From Granulosicoccus antarcticus IMCC3135 (lineage in GTDB: Bacteria > Pseudomonadota > Gammaproteobacteria > Granulosicoccales > Granulosicoccaceae), in contig NZ_CP018632.1 of the NCBI RefSeq assembly GCF_002215215.1, forward strand, positions 1,980,501 through 2,044,500: a DNA stretch of 64,000 nt, written 5' to 3'. A program made the translations under genes and the position numbers. Positions 37,719 through 46,956 of this stretch are shown here, piece after piece (position 1 is the stretch's first letter; the number at the start of each line of letters is the position of its first letter). The notes under the pieces are model-generated. The model saw only the letters and a program-made list of their open reading frames with translations. It had not been told where the DNA came from and made no database searches.

Positions 37719-39107
37719 TTGAACGATAGCAATCAAAGTACTCCGGCCGCATTACTGCCCCGTGAACGGCGCGCCGCCTGGTCCCTGTCTCTGATCTATA
37801 TGATCAGAATGGTGGGTCTGTTCATCGTGCTGCCGGTATTCAGCCTTTTTGGTGATCACTATACGGACAGTACGCCATTTCTGATCGGCCTGGCCATTGG
37901 CATTTACGGATTGCTGCAGGCCTGTCTGCAGATCCCGTTTGGGATGCTGAGCGATCGTATAGGGCGCAAGAAAGTGGTGACTATCGGGTTGCTACTGCTG
38001 GCACTGGGAAGCGTGGTGGCAGCGAGCTCTGAGAGCATCTATGGGGTCATCATCGGTCGTACGCTACAGGGTTCCGGGGCTATTGCTGCGGCCCTGATGG
38101 CACTGGCTGCCGATCTCACACGAGATGAGCAGCGTACCAAGGTCATGGCGAGTATCGGTGCCAGTATCGGGTTTGCGTTCATTCTGGCGCTGATTCTCGG
38201 GCCTTTGCTGATTGGCTGGTTCTCGATCAACGGACTGTTCTGGTTGACTGCGGCCTCTGCACTGGTGGCGATCCTGCTCTTGCATACGGTGGTGCCCAAT
38301 CCTGATCGATGTCATTACAGCGCCGATACCGGGGCCAACCTGACCACCATGAAACGCCTGTTCCATCATCCTCAGTTAGTGCGCCTCGATATCAGTATTT
38401 TCATGCTGCATCTGATGATCACGGCCATATTCTTTGCCGTGCCGTTAGGCTTGCGGGATGCCGGCATGCAATCGGACAGGCAATGGCTGATTTATCTACC
38501 GGCTGTCGTGCTGTCTTTCGCCGTCATGATTCCGCTGATCATCTGGGGGGAGCGCAAAGCCATGCGTGCCGTGCTATTGCTATGCATTACGGGGATGGCA
38601 CTGACGCAGCTCCTGTTTGCAGGGCCTCTGATCATGGGCATTGATGCCAGCGTGCTACTGCTGTTTCTAGGGATTACGGTGTTTTTCTGCTTCATGAATA
38701 CACTGGAAGCCTTGTTGCCCTCGCTGGTATCACGTCTGGCTCCGGCGGCAGCCAAGGGCAGTGCCATGGGCATCTACAGTACGAGCCAGTTCATGGGATC
38801 CTTTGTCGGTGGTGTGGGAGCCGGCTGGCTGTACGGCACGGTGGGGCCTGTTGGGTTATTTGCCACAATGGCCGTGCTGTGTGTCGTCTGGTTATTGCTG
38901 CTGGCAGGTTTTGAACCACCACGTAAAATGGCGACTCATCGGCGTGCGCTGAGCGATGCCGAGCGTCATTCAACCCAAGAGTTGTTGGCTGAGCTGAAAT
39001 CGACGCCGGGGGTGGAGGAGGTCGTTATTGCGATGGATGAAGGTGTCGCCTATCTGAAAGTTGACAAGGCCCGGTTTGAGCAGCCTGGTCCGGTTGGCGA
39101 ACTGTAA
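37719..39107 (+). CDS. MFS transporter, YajR-like with C-terminal YAM domain
   Basis: 462 residues. The probable start is TTG at 37719, placed five bases after AGGGG; the first in-frame ATG lies about 27 codons on, inside the first helix. It has 12 membrane segments with the MFS motif [12 protein letters not shown] in loop 2-3. The last 60 residues form a soluble ferredoxin-like tail ([25 protein letters not shown]) as in YajR. Divergent MFS genes next to uvrA are common in gammaproteobacteria. Substrate unknown. Confidence 0.88.
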   Translation: MNDSNQSTPAALLPRERRAAWSLSLIYMIRMVGLFIVLPVFSLFGDHYTDSTPFLIGLAIGIYGLLQACLQIPFGMLSDRIGRKKVVTIGLLLLALGSVVAASSESIYGVIIGRTLQGSGAIAAALMALAADLTRDEQRTKVMASIGASIGFAFILALILGPLLIGWFSINGLFWLTAASALVAILLLHTVVPNPDRCHYSADTGANLTTMKRLFHHPQLVRLDISIFMLHLMITAIFFAVPLGLRDAGMQSDRQWLIYLPAVVLSFAVMIPLIIWGERKAMRAVLLLCITGMALTQLLFAGPLIMGIDASVLLLFLGITVFFCFMNTLEALLPSLVSRLAPAAAKGSAMGIYSTSQFMGSFVGGVGAGWLYGTVGPVGLFATMAVLCVVWLLLLAGFEPPRKMATHRRALSDAERHSTQELLAELKSTPGVEEVVIAMDEGVAYLKVDKARFEQPGPVGEL

Positions 39108-39133
39108 ATGCCGTCGCTGTGATTGCAAAGCCG

Positions 39134-40429
39134 CTACTTCAGTTTTTCCAGCTGCACGTAGTACCACATGCCCAGAGAAATTGCGGCGTTGCCGAACCAT
39201 TTGCCAAAGGGTAGTTTCGTATGGGGCACATTAGCGAAGATATCGAATTCTTCCAGGCTGCCTGTGATGGTATTAGCCATGATCTCTGCAACGATATGTG
39301 ATGTCGCCATGCCGTGGCCTGAGTAGCCTTCGGCAAAGAATACATTGGGTGCAATCTTTCCGATATGGGGAATACGATTGATGATGATTCCTGCTTGTCC
39401 AGACCATTGATAGTCGATTTTGACGCCTTTGAGGCGTGGGAATGTACGTTCCAGCGCCGGGCGTAGCTCGTTCTCAACTGCCGTGGTGTTATAGCCGCCA
39501 CCACTATATTTTGTGCCGCCACCAAAGATCAGCCGCTTGTCCGCAGTCAGGCGAAAATAATCCAGAACCATGCGGCAGTCGTAGACCGCAATGTCATGAG
39601 GGTTGATCTTGTTGGCAACCTCTTCGCTCAGAGGCTCGGTGGCCATGATACCTAGTGAGGCCGGAAACAATACGCCCTTCATGCTGCCTTGTGCCAGTTG
39701 ATGGTAGGCGTTGCCTGCCAGTAAAACCGTATCTGCCGTCACTTGTCCGTGCTGCGTTTTTACGATCGGACGTTTTCCGTGCACGATTTCAGTGACACGT
39801 GAGGAACAGAAAATTTGTCCACCCAGCGATCGGACAGCATCGGCTTCACCCAGGCAAAGGTTCAATGAATGGAGGTGCATGTTTTTATTGTTAAGCAAGC
39901 CGGCAGGGTATAAATCGCTTTCCAGGTAGTCTTTTACATCTGCCCCTTCGATCAGCTCGACCTGATCTTCCATGCCATTCTCACACGCCTCGTGGTACAT
40001 GGCTTTGAGTGCAGGAATATGAGACGGTTTGTAGGCCGTCAGCATGTGGCCATGTTTCAGGTCGCACTGAATACCGTACTTTTTGACACGATCTTCTATG
40101 ATGTCGTGACCACGCCAGCGCAAGTTCCATACATAGTTGCTGGCCTCCGCCCCCAGCGTTTTCCTGAACTCTCGTTCCATCGCTTTATCGCCAGACAGCG
40201 AACCAGTTACCTGTCCACCATTGCGCCCGGTCGCACCCCATCCAATCTGGTTCGCTTCCAGAACGGCGACACGAAAACCACGTTCGCTGAGTTCCAGAGC
40301 CGAGGCAATACCGGTGAACCCACCGCCAATGATGGCAACGTCTACATCGATGTCGCCATCCAGCATTGGGAATGCTGCTGTTTGATTGGCGCTAGCTGCG
40401 TAATAAGAATTGCAATAAGGTTCAGTCAT
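39134..40429 (-). CDS. FAD-dependent oxidoreductase, gamma-glutamylputrescine oxidase-like
   Basis: 431 residues. The N-terminal dinucleotide motif DVAIIGGGFTGIASALELSE and the following GWGATGRNGGQV loop mark the DAO family. The N-terminus and overall length fit PuuB/OrdL-type enzymes that oxidise gamma-glutamylated polyamines. It lies 38 bases downstream of a PuuA-like ligase gene on the same strand and near a polyamine importer, which supports that role. AAGGAA precedes the ATG. Confidence 0.85.
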   Translation of the reverse strand: MTEPYCNSYYAASANQTAAFPMLDGDIDVDVAIIGGGFTGIASALELSERGFRVAVLEANQIGWGATGRNGGQVTGSLSGDKAMEREFRKTLGAEASNYVWNLRWRGHDIIEDRVKKYGIQCDLKHGHMLTAYKPSHIPALKAMYHEACENGMEDQVELIEGADVKDYLESDLYPAGLLNNKNMHLHSLNLCLGEADAVRSLGGQIFCSSRVTEIVHGKRPIVKTQHGQVTADTVLLAGNAYHQLAQGSMKGVLFPASLGIMATEPLSEEVANKINPHDIAVYDCRMVLDYFRLTADKRLIFGGGTKYSGGGYNTTAVENELRPALERTFPRLKGVKIDYQWSGQAGIIINRIPHIGKIAPNVFFAEGYSGHGMATSHIVAEIMANTITGSLEEFDIFANVPHTKLPFGKWFGNAAISLGMWYYVQLEKLK

Positions 40430-40467
40430 TCGTTTGAATTCCTTTTAAAGTCTGCATGGAAACGAGG

Positions 40468-41784
40468 CTAGACGGCATCGAGATAGGCCTGATATTCGAA
40501 GTCTGTAACCAGCGCTTTAAAAATGTCCTGCTCTTGCTTCTTGCAGGCAAGGAACATTGAGATCAGGGACGGATCAAAAATCGTCGCTATTATCTCATCG
40601 ACTTCAAAGGCCTCAGTCGCATCACGCCAATCCAGAGGCAGCTGCCTGGCATTGGCTTCATGGGCGTTGCCAACTTGCGGCCTGGGTGGTGTTTGTTTTT
40701 CTTTGATACCGATAAGCGCGGCGCCAAGAATGGCTGCCAGAACCAGGTAAGGGTTTGCATCTGCTCCGGCGACCCGATGCTCAATCCGACGTGCGGCCTG
40801 TGATCCACCCGGAATACGGATAGCGGCAGTGCGGTTTTCATATCCCCAGGCCGCGGTTGTCGGGGCCAGACCGCCCAGGCATAACCGGCGGTATGAATTC
40901 AGGTGGGGCGCAAATACAAGCATTGTTGCAGGCATCGCATTGATCAGCCCGGCGAGCGCCTGTTTCATGAGCTGAGATCCTTCTTCGGTGCCATTATCGA
41001 AGACATTCTCATCGTTGGCGTTCAACATGCTGAAATGCACATGAAAGCCGTTTCCCGCCTGATCCTGATAAGGCTTGGCCATGAAGCTGGCGGAAAATCC
41101 ATTGTCGTTAGCACAAGTCTTGACGATCTGCTTCAGAATAACCGCATCATCAGCGGCCCTGAGTGCATCGTCGACATGGGTCAGGTTGAATTCAAATTGT
41201 CCTGGTCCGCCTTCGGAAACGGCAGTTTCGACCGGTATATTACAAGTCGCAGCCATGGCGTAGACGGCATCAAGAAAGGGCGATATTTTAGCGATTTCAT
41301 CCAGCGAGTAGATAGCGTCATCGTTTTTCGGTTGACCGCTGCGGGCATTGATCGTCGGGGTCGCCCTGACACAGCTGGAATCAACCAGATAGAATTCCAG
41401 CTCAGTGGCTACCACCGGCCTCAAACCTATCTGTGCAAACTGATTCAACACATGGGCAAGGGCGCGACGTGGGTCAGCCAGAAACGGTGTGCCTTCCTCC
41501 AGATTCATCCACATTGGGATTAGTGGACAGCTACCCATCGGGCCCATGATTGGCAGTGGTCCACGCCCGGTTGGTTCGCAGACACCATCTTTGTCACCGT
41601 TCTCCATTACCAGAGAGTTGCCATCAACATCGGTGCCCCATATATCAACGCCAATGCTGGACATCGGCATTCGAAACGCGCCTGATCCAAGCTTGTCTGC
41701 CAGCTGGGCGGGGAGGCGTTTGCCACGCAGGCATCCATTCAAATCATAAACCCCAGCAAGAAAGCTATGGCTATTCTCAGTCAT
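40468..41784 (-). CDS. Glutamine-synthetase-family enzyme, gamma-glutamylpolyamine synthetase-like
   Basis: 438 residues. It has the GS beta-grasp N-terminus (GVYDLNGCLRGKRLP), the metal-site ATELEFYLVD, a central GPGQFEFNL and the ATP-site NSYRRLCLGGLAPT with ENRTAAIRIPG. The N-terminus and the absence of the adenylylation tyrosine loop typical of GlnA favour a PuuA-like enzyme that joins glutamate to putrescine or another amine. First gene of the puu-like pair, divergent from the polyamine importer. AGGAT lies eight bases ahead of the ATG. Confidence 0.85.
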   Translation of the reverse strand: MTENSHSFLAGVYDLNGCLRGKRLPAQLADKLGSGAFRMPMSSIGVDIWGTDVDGNSLVMENGDKDGVCEPTGRGPLPIMGPMGSCPLIPMWMNLEEGTPFLADPRRALAHVLNQFAQIGLRPVVATELEFYLVDSSCVRATPTINARSGQPKNDDAIYSLDEIAKISPFLDAVYAMAATCNIPVETAVSEGGPGQFEFNLTHVDDALRAADDAVILKQIVKTCANDNGFSASFMAKPYQDQAGNGFHVHFSMLNANDENVFDNGTEEGSQLMKQALAGLINAMPATMLVFAPHLNSYRRLCLGGLAPTTAAWGYENRTAAIRIPGGSQAARRIEHRVAGADANPYLVLAAILGAALIGIKEKQTPPRPQVGNAHEANARQLPLDWRDATEAFEVDEIIATIFDPSLISMFLACKKQEQDIFKALVTDFEYQAYLDAV

Positions 41785-42111
41785 CAGTTGTCATCCTGTG
41801 TGCTATCGATCTGTTGTTTCTGGCGTGGAAGGTTCGTTGCATTCTACTGCCTTTGTACTTGCACGGTCATGGCGCACGGCAAACACGTTCTTGCATTAAT
41901 TTGGTTCGGATTTTGTAGCACCATTGAGCTGTCCATGCTGTTGTCTGCTGGTGTGAAAATTGTAAATGCATTGCACTCAACTCCGCCGTTGAAATAAGGT
42001 ATAAGAACAGTGAAGGAAATGATTGCCGGTTGTACCTGCCTGGGGATACAGTTCATTTATGACATCCAGAAATTTTGGTAATCGATAGCACAAGATCTCA
42101 ATGAGCCGATC
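41785..42111. promoter_or_regulatory. Divergent regulatory region between polyamine catabolism and uptake genes
   Basis: 327 bases without a supportable gene, AT-richer than its surroundings. It must hold promoters for the puuA-like gene (leftward) and the potA-like gene (rightward). I could not identify convincing -35/-10 pairs or a clean operator by eye. No polyamine regulator gene (PuuR-like) is in the vicinity. Confidence 0.5.
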
Positions 42112-43254
42112 ATGAATAACCCAAGTGAGCACGAGGCCAGTGACACGGCCGCGATAGAGGTTCGGAACGTTCGGAAAGTCTTCGACTCCGGGGGCAAGCA
42201 AGTCACGGCATTGAATGATGTAAATGTTGCGATCAGGCGAAACGAGTTCTTTACCTTGCTGGGACCGTCTGGTTGCGGGAAAACGACTCTGCTTCGCTTG
42301 ATTGCTGGCTTTGAGTTTCCTACCGCTGGCAGTATCAGGCTCAACGGCAAGGACATCGCAACGCTGCCTCCCTACCGTCGTCCGGTCAATACCGTATTCC
42401 AGAGTTATGCCCTGTTCCCGCACATGAGTGTTGCGCAGAACATCGGCTTTGGTCTGAAGATGTTAGGCAAGCCAAAAGCGGAAATTGCTCATCGCATCGA
42501 TGAAGTGTTGCGTCTGGTGCGTATGGAGGATTTGCGTGATCGTGCTACCAGTGAGATATCCGGTGGTCAGCAGCAACGTGTTGCACTGGCACGTGCACTG
42601 GCCCCTAGTCCTGAAGTACTGCTGCTTGACGAACCTCTGTCAGCATTGGATTACAAGTTGCGAAAGCAGATGCAGATCGAACTCAAACGCATGCAGAGTG
42701 ATACTGGCATAACGTTCATATTCGTCACGCATGATCAGGAGGAGGCCTTGACGATGTCCGATCGAATTGCCGTCATGTCTGCTGGCAGAATATTGCAAGT
42801 AGGTAGTCCACACGATATCTATGAGCGACCTGTCGATCGATTCGTAGCAGGTTTTATTGGTGAGAGCAACTTTCTTCAGGGGCATATTCTCACTACTCGT
42901 GAAGGGTTGACTCAGGTATCTCTGGACGTGGGGGAGGTGAGTGCAGCCACACTCTGGGCAAGTTGCAATGAACTACCCGCTGATGCAGACCAGGCAGATA
43001 ACAAGGCGGTTACCGTCGTGGTTCGCCCTGAACATGCCAGTTTGACTGATGACATTGACAGAGCGACGTTGACCGGCAAGCTGGAAAACATTGTCTACTC
43101 TGGTACCGACACTCATTACCATGTCAGTCTGCCGAACAGGCAGAGCTTCATCATACGTTCTCAGAACCGCAGAGGCGGCACGGCGGATCATGAGCAGGGT
43201 CAATTGGTTGGTATCAGCATTGATGAAGCGGCTGCCCAGCTGGTCACTCAATGA
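42112..43254 (+). CDS. Polyamine ABC transporter ATP-binding protein (PotA/PotG type)
   Basis: 380 residues. Walker A GPSGCGKTT, signature ISGGQQQRVALARAL, Walker B VLLLDEPLSALD and the switch histidine in VTHDQEEAL are followed by a C-terminal TOBE domain (from about residue 245) as in Pot ATPases. It overlaps the first permease gene by four bases. Supplies energy to the putrescine/spermidine importer encoded by the next three genes. Confidence 0.92.
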   Translation: MNNPSEHEASDTAAIEVRNVRKVFDSGGKQVTALNDVNVAIRRNEFFTLLGPSGCGKTTLLRLIAGFEFPTAGSIRLNGKDIATLPPYRRPVNTVFQSYALFPHMSVAQNIGFGLKMLGKPKAEIAHRIDEVLRLVRMEDLRDRATSEISGGQQQRVALARALAPSPEVLLLDEPLSALDYKLRKQMQIELKRMQSDTGITFIFVTHDQEEALTMSDRIAVMSAGRILQVGSPHDIYERPVDRFVAGFIGESNFLQGHILTTREGLTQVSLDVGEVSAATLWASCNELPADADQADNKAVTVVVRPEHASLTDDIDRATLTGKLENIVYSGTDTHYHVSLPNRQSFIIRSQNRRGGTADHEQGQLVGISIDEAAAQLVTQ

Positions 43255-44246
43255 ACAATACGCAGCACAGTCAAGAGAACAAGTACGGGGTTGATCCCGA
43301 CTCTGCTCCTTCCATGGTAGCTGCGGATACGCTCGGCAGTGCTGATGATCCGCATAAGCGCAAGGCTATACGAGATCGCTGGCTGTTATCGGCACCGGCT
43401 CTACTGATTATATTTTTCGCAGCCGCAGGTCCTCTGCTGGTCATGTTGCTGTATTCGTTCATGGCCAAGGGAAGCTATGGTGATGTCAAGCTCTGGGAAT
43501 TGTCCGGCGAGGGCTGGTTCAATGTGTTTCTGCAGCGCGATATCTTTGACGATACTCTGTCCTTTGCCAATGCGCATCTGAGTATTTTCTGGCGCTCTGT
43601 CAAACTCTCGTTATCGACAACGCTCATTACCTTTCTGCTCGGATTTCCTACTGCTTATTTCATTGCAACCAGGCCTGCTCGTACACGCGATATCTGGTTG
43701 TTTCTGGTGACGATCCCGTTTTGGACAAACCTGCTTATTCGTACGTTTGCCATTCAGGAGGTGATCCGGAACGAAGGTATTCTGAATTCTGCCCTGGTTG
43801 GTTTGGGTCTCATTGATCAACCCATTCAGATCATGTTCACAGACAAGGCGATACTCTTCGGGATGGCCTATGTGTATCTGCCACTGATGGTGCTGCCTCT
43901 CTACGCAAGCATGGAGAAGCTTGACTTCCGTCTTGTAGAGGCAGCCTATGATCTGTACGCCAATCAATTTCGAGTGCTGTGGCATGTCATTGTGCCACTG
44001 GTCAAGCCCGGCATAATTGCAGGCTCCATTCTGGTCTTCATTCCTGCACTGGGGGCCTATGTGACCCCGCGTGTACTCGGAGGTGGCAAGAACATGATGC
44101 TGGGCAACCTGATCGAGCTTCAATTCGGACCCGGTCGCAACTGGCCACTAGGGGCTGCCATTTCTGTCACTCTGATGGTGGTGGTCATGCTGGCCCTGAT
44201 GGTCTATGTTCGTAACGTCGGCAAGTCGGAGACGCGTCGTGGCTAG
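43251..44246 (+). CDS. Polyamine ABC transporter permease (PotB/PotH type)
   Basis: 331 residues. After an approximately 40-residue hydrophilic N-terminal tail come six membrane segments, and the cytoplasmic EAA loop with EAAYDLYANQFRVLWHVIVPLVKPGI. The FPTAYFIATRP motif before the third segment is typical of PotB/H. Overlaps the preceding ATPase gene and the next permease gene (GTGGCTAG). Confidence 0.92.
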   Translation: MNNTQHSQENKYGVDPDSAPSMVAADTLGSADDPHKRKAIRDRWLLSAPALLIIFFAAAGPLLVMLLYSFMAKGSYGDVKLWELSGEGWFNVFLQRDIFDDTLSFANAHLSIFWRSVKLSLSTTLITFLLGFPTAYFIATRPARTRDIWLFLVTIPFWTNLLIRTFAIQEVIRNEGILNSALVGLGLIDQPIQIMFTDKAILFGMAYVYLPLMVLPLYASMEKLDFRLVEAAYDLYANQFRVLWHVIVPLVKPGIIAGSILVFIPALGAYVTPRVLGGGKNMMLGNLIELQFGPGRNWPLGAAISVTLMVVVMLALMVYVRNVGKSETRRG

Positions 44247-45039
44247 AGCATTCAATATCCGTTCGCAGCCGGGTTTTGCAACCATTGCGATGTTCTGTTT
44301 TTTTCTGCTATACCTGCCCATTGCAACACTGGTTGTTTATGCCTTTAATGCGGGTACTTCCATTGCGTTGTGGGAAGGCTTCTCGTTGCGCTGGTTTGTC
44401 TCGGCATGGAACAACGATGCGATTCAAGACGCTGCATTACGCTCGGCGCTGGTTGCTATAGTTGCCGCCAGTATTGCAACTGTGGTTGCCACCCTTGCTG
44501 CACTGGCGACCACTCGTACACAGCCTTACCCCGGGCTGAGTTTCAAATATGCGCTCATCAATCAGCCGCTGATGGTCCCGGAGATTGTCACAGCCGTGTC
44601 TTTGCTGATCGTATTCTCTCGTATCAAGGTGTGGACCGGTTATTCGGGTATAGGCTTTCTGATGGCAGCACACACCGCTTTCTGCATTCCATTTGCCTAC
44701 CTGCCAATTCGGGGGCGGTTACAAGGCATGGATCTGACTCTGGAGCAGGCTGCCGCCGACCTCTACGCAACGCCGTGGCGTGGTTTTTTGCATGTGACTC
44801 TACCTTTGTTACGGCCAGGCATCATTGCGGGCTTCATGCTCGCCTTCGTTATTTCACTGGATAATGTTGTCATCACCGAGTTTGTCAAATCAGGTGGTCA
44901 GGAGACACTGCCGACGTATATGCTCGGACAGCTACGCCGGGTTGTCACCCCTGAAATCAACGCTATTTCCACTATATTTCTTGCCTTTTCCGTAGTGATC
45001 GTGACAGGATTCTTTTTGTTAAGCCGGAAAAGAAATTGA
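44239..45039 (+). CDS. Polyamine ABC transporter permease (PotC/PotI type)
   Basis: 266 residues from the GTG at 44239, which overlaps the end of the previous gene; an upstream ATG at 44206 is possible but would give an unusual tail. The EAA loop reads EQAAADLYATPWRGFLHVTLPLLRPGI. It forms the membrane channel with the preceding permease. Confidence 0.9.
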   Translation: MARAFNIRSQPGFATIAMFCFFLLYLPIATLVVYAFNAGTSIALWEGFSLRWFVSAWNNDAIQDAALRSALVAIVAASIATVVATLAALATTRTQPYPGLSFKYALINQPLMVPEIVTAVSLLIVFSRIKVWTGYSGIGFLMAAHTAFCIPFAYLPIRGRLQGMDLTLEQAAADLYATPWRGFLHVTLPLLRPGIIAGFMLAFVISLDNVVITEFVKSGGQETLPTYMLGQLRRVVTPEINAISTIFLAFSVVIVTGFFLLSRKRN

Positions 45040-45175
45040 CAGAAGCGTGTTGTAAAACCGATGTGCTGGCAATGCTGCGCGTGAGCCAATTGAATGTTAA
45101 ATGAGCGGGTCTGAATCAAATCCCTGACTTTGCCCGTTATCGTCAACGTTACCGATTCAACGACAGGAGACGTAC

Positions 45176-46222
45176 ATGTTTCGCCAACTATGCTCTACCG
45201 GCCCCGTCACGACTTTGATGGCGGCCTGCCTTTTGATGACAGGTCCAGCCCAGGCAGCAGGGGAATTGAACATATTCAACTGGGGCAATTACACCAGCCC
45301 CGAGTTGATCGAAAAGTTCGAGAAAACCTACGATGTAAAAGTCACCATTACAGACTACGATTCCAACGACACGGCGCTGGCGAAGGTACGTGCCGGTGGG
45401 CATGGGTTTGATATCGTCGTTCCCTCAGCACCGTATATGCATATCTGGATTGGTGAAGGTTTGCTGCTGGAGACACGGCCTGATCAAATGGAGAACTTCA
45501 AGAATATGGAAGATCGGTGGACCGGTGTGGATTGGGACGAAGGTCGTCACTATTCCGTGCCGTGGCAGTGGGGTTTGATTGGTACCGTTGTCGATACTTC
45601 TGTATATGACGGTGACATCAATACCTCTTCCATCTTTCTGGATCCACCTGAAGAGTTGATTGGCAAGGTCAATGTGGCGCCAGAAATGACGGACGTCATG
45701 TACAGCGCTATCAAGTATCTGGGTGGAGAGTGGTGTACTGATGACAAGGAGTTTCTGCGCACTGTTCGCGACAAGCTTGTAGAAGCCAAAACCAAGTGGA
45801 TTGCCATGGACTACGGCACCATTGAGAAATTTGCCAGCCGCGATTACGCCGCCGCTTTTTACTGGAATGGCGCCGCTATGCGTGCTCGTGAAAAGAACCC
45901 GGATGTACGCTTCGGTTTTCCTAAAGAAGGTTTTGCCTATTTCATGGATAGCGCAGCCGTACTTGTGGATGCAAAGAATCCTGGTAATGCAAAACTGTTT
46001 CAGAACTTCATCATGGATCCGGAGAATGCCGCCATGATTTCCAACTTTGCCAAATACGCCAACGGCATCAAGGGGTCGGACGAATATCTGTCCGAAGAGC
46101 TGAAAACCGCTCCAGAATTGAGCGTGCCACCAGAGCTTGAAGCATCCGGTGCATTCCTGGCGGTGTGCCCGGTAGAAGTGAATGATCTGTATGCACGGAT
46201 CTGGACGGATATCAGCAAGTAG
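45176..46222 (+). CDS. Polyamine-binding periplasmic protein (PotD/PotF type)
   Basis: 348 residues with a signal peptide (LMAACLLMTGPAQA, cleavage near residue 27). The mature start ELNIFNWGNYTSPELIEKFEK, the FDIVVPSAPYM segment and YSVPWQWGLIGTVVD match the PotD/PotF family, which captures spermidine or putrescine. AGGAG is 5 bases ahead of the ATG. It lies 136 bases after the permease gene and is followed by a strong terminator, ending the importer operon. Confidence 0.93.
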   Translation: MFRQLCSTGPVTTLMAACLLMTGPAQAAGELNIFNWGNYTSPELIEKFEKTYDVKVTITDYDSNDTALAKVRAGGHGFDIVVPSAPYMHIWIGEGLLLETRPDQMENFKNMEDRWTGVDWDEGRHYSVPWQWGLIGTVVDTSVYDGDINTSSIFLDPPEELIGKVNVAPEMTDVMYSAIKYLGGEWCTDDKEFLRTVRDKLVEAKTKWIAMDYGTIEKFASRDYAAAFYWNGAAMRAREKNPDVRFGFPKEGFAYFMDSAAVLVDAKNPGNAKLFQNFIMDPENAAMISNFAKYANGIKGSDEYLSEELKTAPELSVPPELEASGAFLAVCPVEVNDLYARIWTDISK

Positions 46223-46271
46223 GGAATTGCGGATACTGTCAGTCTCAGCATCTGTTTGATCATGAAAACAA

Positions 46272-46310
46272 CGGGCAAGACGCGCAAACAATCGTCTTGC
46301 CCGGTTTGCT
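46272..46310 (+). terminator. Terminator of the polyamine importer operon
   Basis: Perfect eleven-pair stem CGGGCAAGACG (46272-46282) / CGTCTTGCCCG (46293-46303) followed by GTTTGCTT. The tail is only moderately T-rich, but the stem is very stable and sits 50 bases after the stop codon. Confidence 0.8.
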
Positions 46311-46352
46311 TCTGGAATTTCAGCTGAGTGCAACTTGATGGCTAGTTGATGG

Positions 46353-46538
46353 CTAGAGTGCGCCAACCTTCATGATTTGCGTCAAATCAACCTTTTGCAC
46401 CATCTTGCTAGAGGGCTGCGGCGTCTCCACTAAACCGGGGGCGAGTTTGATCGCTTGGTGCACTCCCCATTGACCCAGCGGCGAGAGGGTGATAACTTCC
46501 ATCGCGTTCGGGTTCTGTGGCCACATGTGGGTCATGGT
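46353..46538 (-). CDS. Possible small protein antisense to the cob leader
   Basis: A 61-residue frame (MTHMWPQNPNAMEVITLS... to ...IMKVGAL) with codon choice that looks coding (about 70 percent G or C at third positions by hand count). It has no ribosome site, and the frame continues upstream through the riboswitch to 46721, so it could be a 3' gene remnant or chance. I do not recognise it. It is convergent with the importer operon and divergent from cobG. Confidence 0.3.
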   Translation of the reverse strand, partial: TMTHMWPQNPNAMEVITLSPLGQWGVHQAIKLAPGLVETPQPSSKMVQKVDLTQIMKVGAL

Positions 46539-46720
46539 GAAATGGGAAACCGGTGACGCCAATATTGTCAGCATTGAGTGCTGATCGTACTGGTTATTCC
46601 GGTGCAGCCCCCGCTGCTGTAAGCCTGACGGGTTTGTCGTGCACCACTGAGAGCTATCAATCACGCTCTTGGGAAGGTGACAATGCCCGGATGAAGGTGA
46701 GCCAGAAGACCTGCCCGACA
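46530..46720 (+). ncRNA. Cobalamin riboswitch upstream of the cob operon
   Basis: Contains the conserved elements in order: GGGAAACCGGTG (46544-46555), TTATTCCGGTGCAGCCCCCGC with CTGTAAGC (46594-46624, the B12 box core) and the 3' element GAGCCAGAAGACCTGCCC (46700-46716). The first internal stem is longer than usual. Downstream, GGGCAGG (46749-46755) can pair perfectly with CCTGCCC of the 3' element (46710-46716), which offers a switch between two structures. The class binds adenosylcobalamin or related forms and turns off synthesis genes when B12 is plentiful. About 200 bases separate it from the cobG start. Confidence 0.92.
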
Positions 46721-46956
46721 ACAGTGTTCAGTTATTGCTCCGGGGTGAGGGCAGGGCCGATTGTGCAGATCAGTGCGTTCAATGGTTCGCGATTTTGGCG
46801 GTGCAAGACTGCCAGATGAGTTCCGGGTAAGCACAGGGCTTTGCTGGCAATGCTTCGTACAGGCAAGAAACCTGCGATCCTGACGTCAGTACTGCAATAA
46901 CAATCCGTCATACGTTATCCCCGGCTTCTTTGGTATTCATCAGTTGGAGCTTTCGA

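Noticed and set aside
45425-46366. 313-residue frame antisense to the polyamine-binding protein gene
   Set aside because: Mirror of a well-supported gene; no recognisable motifs and no ribosome site.
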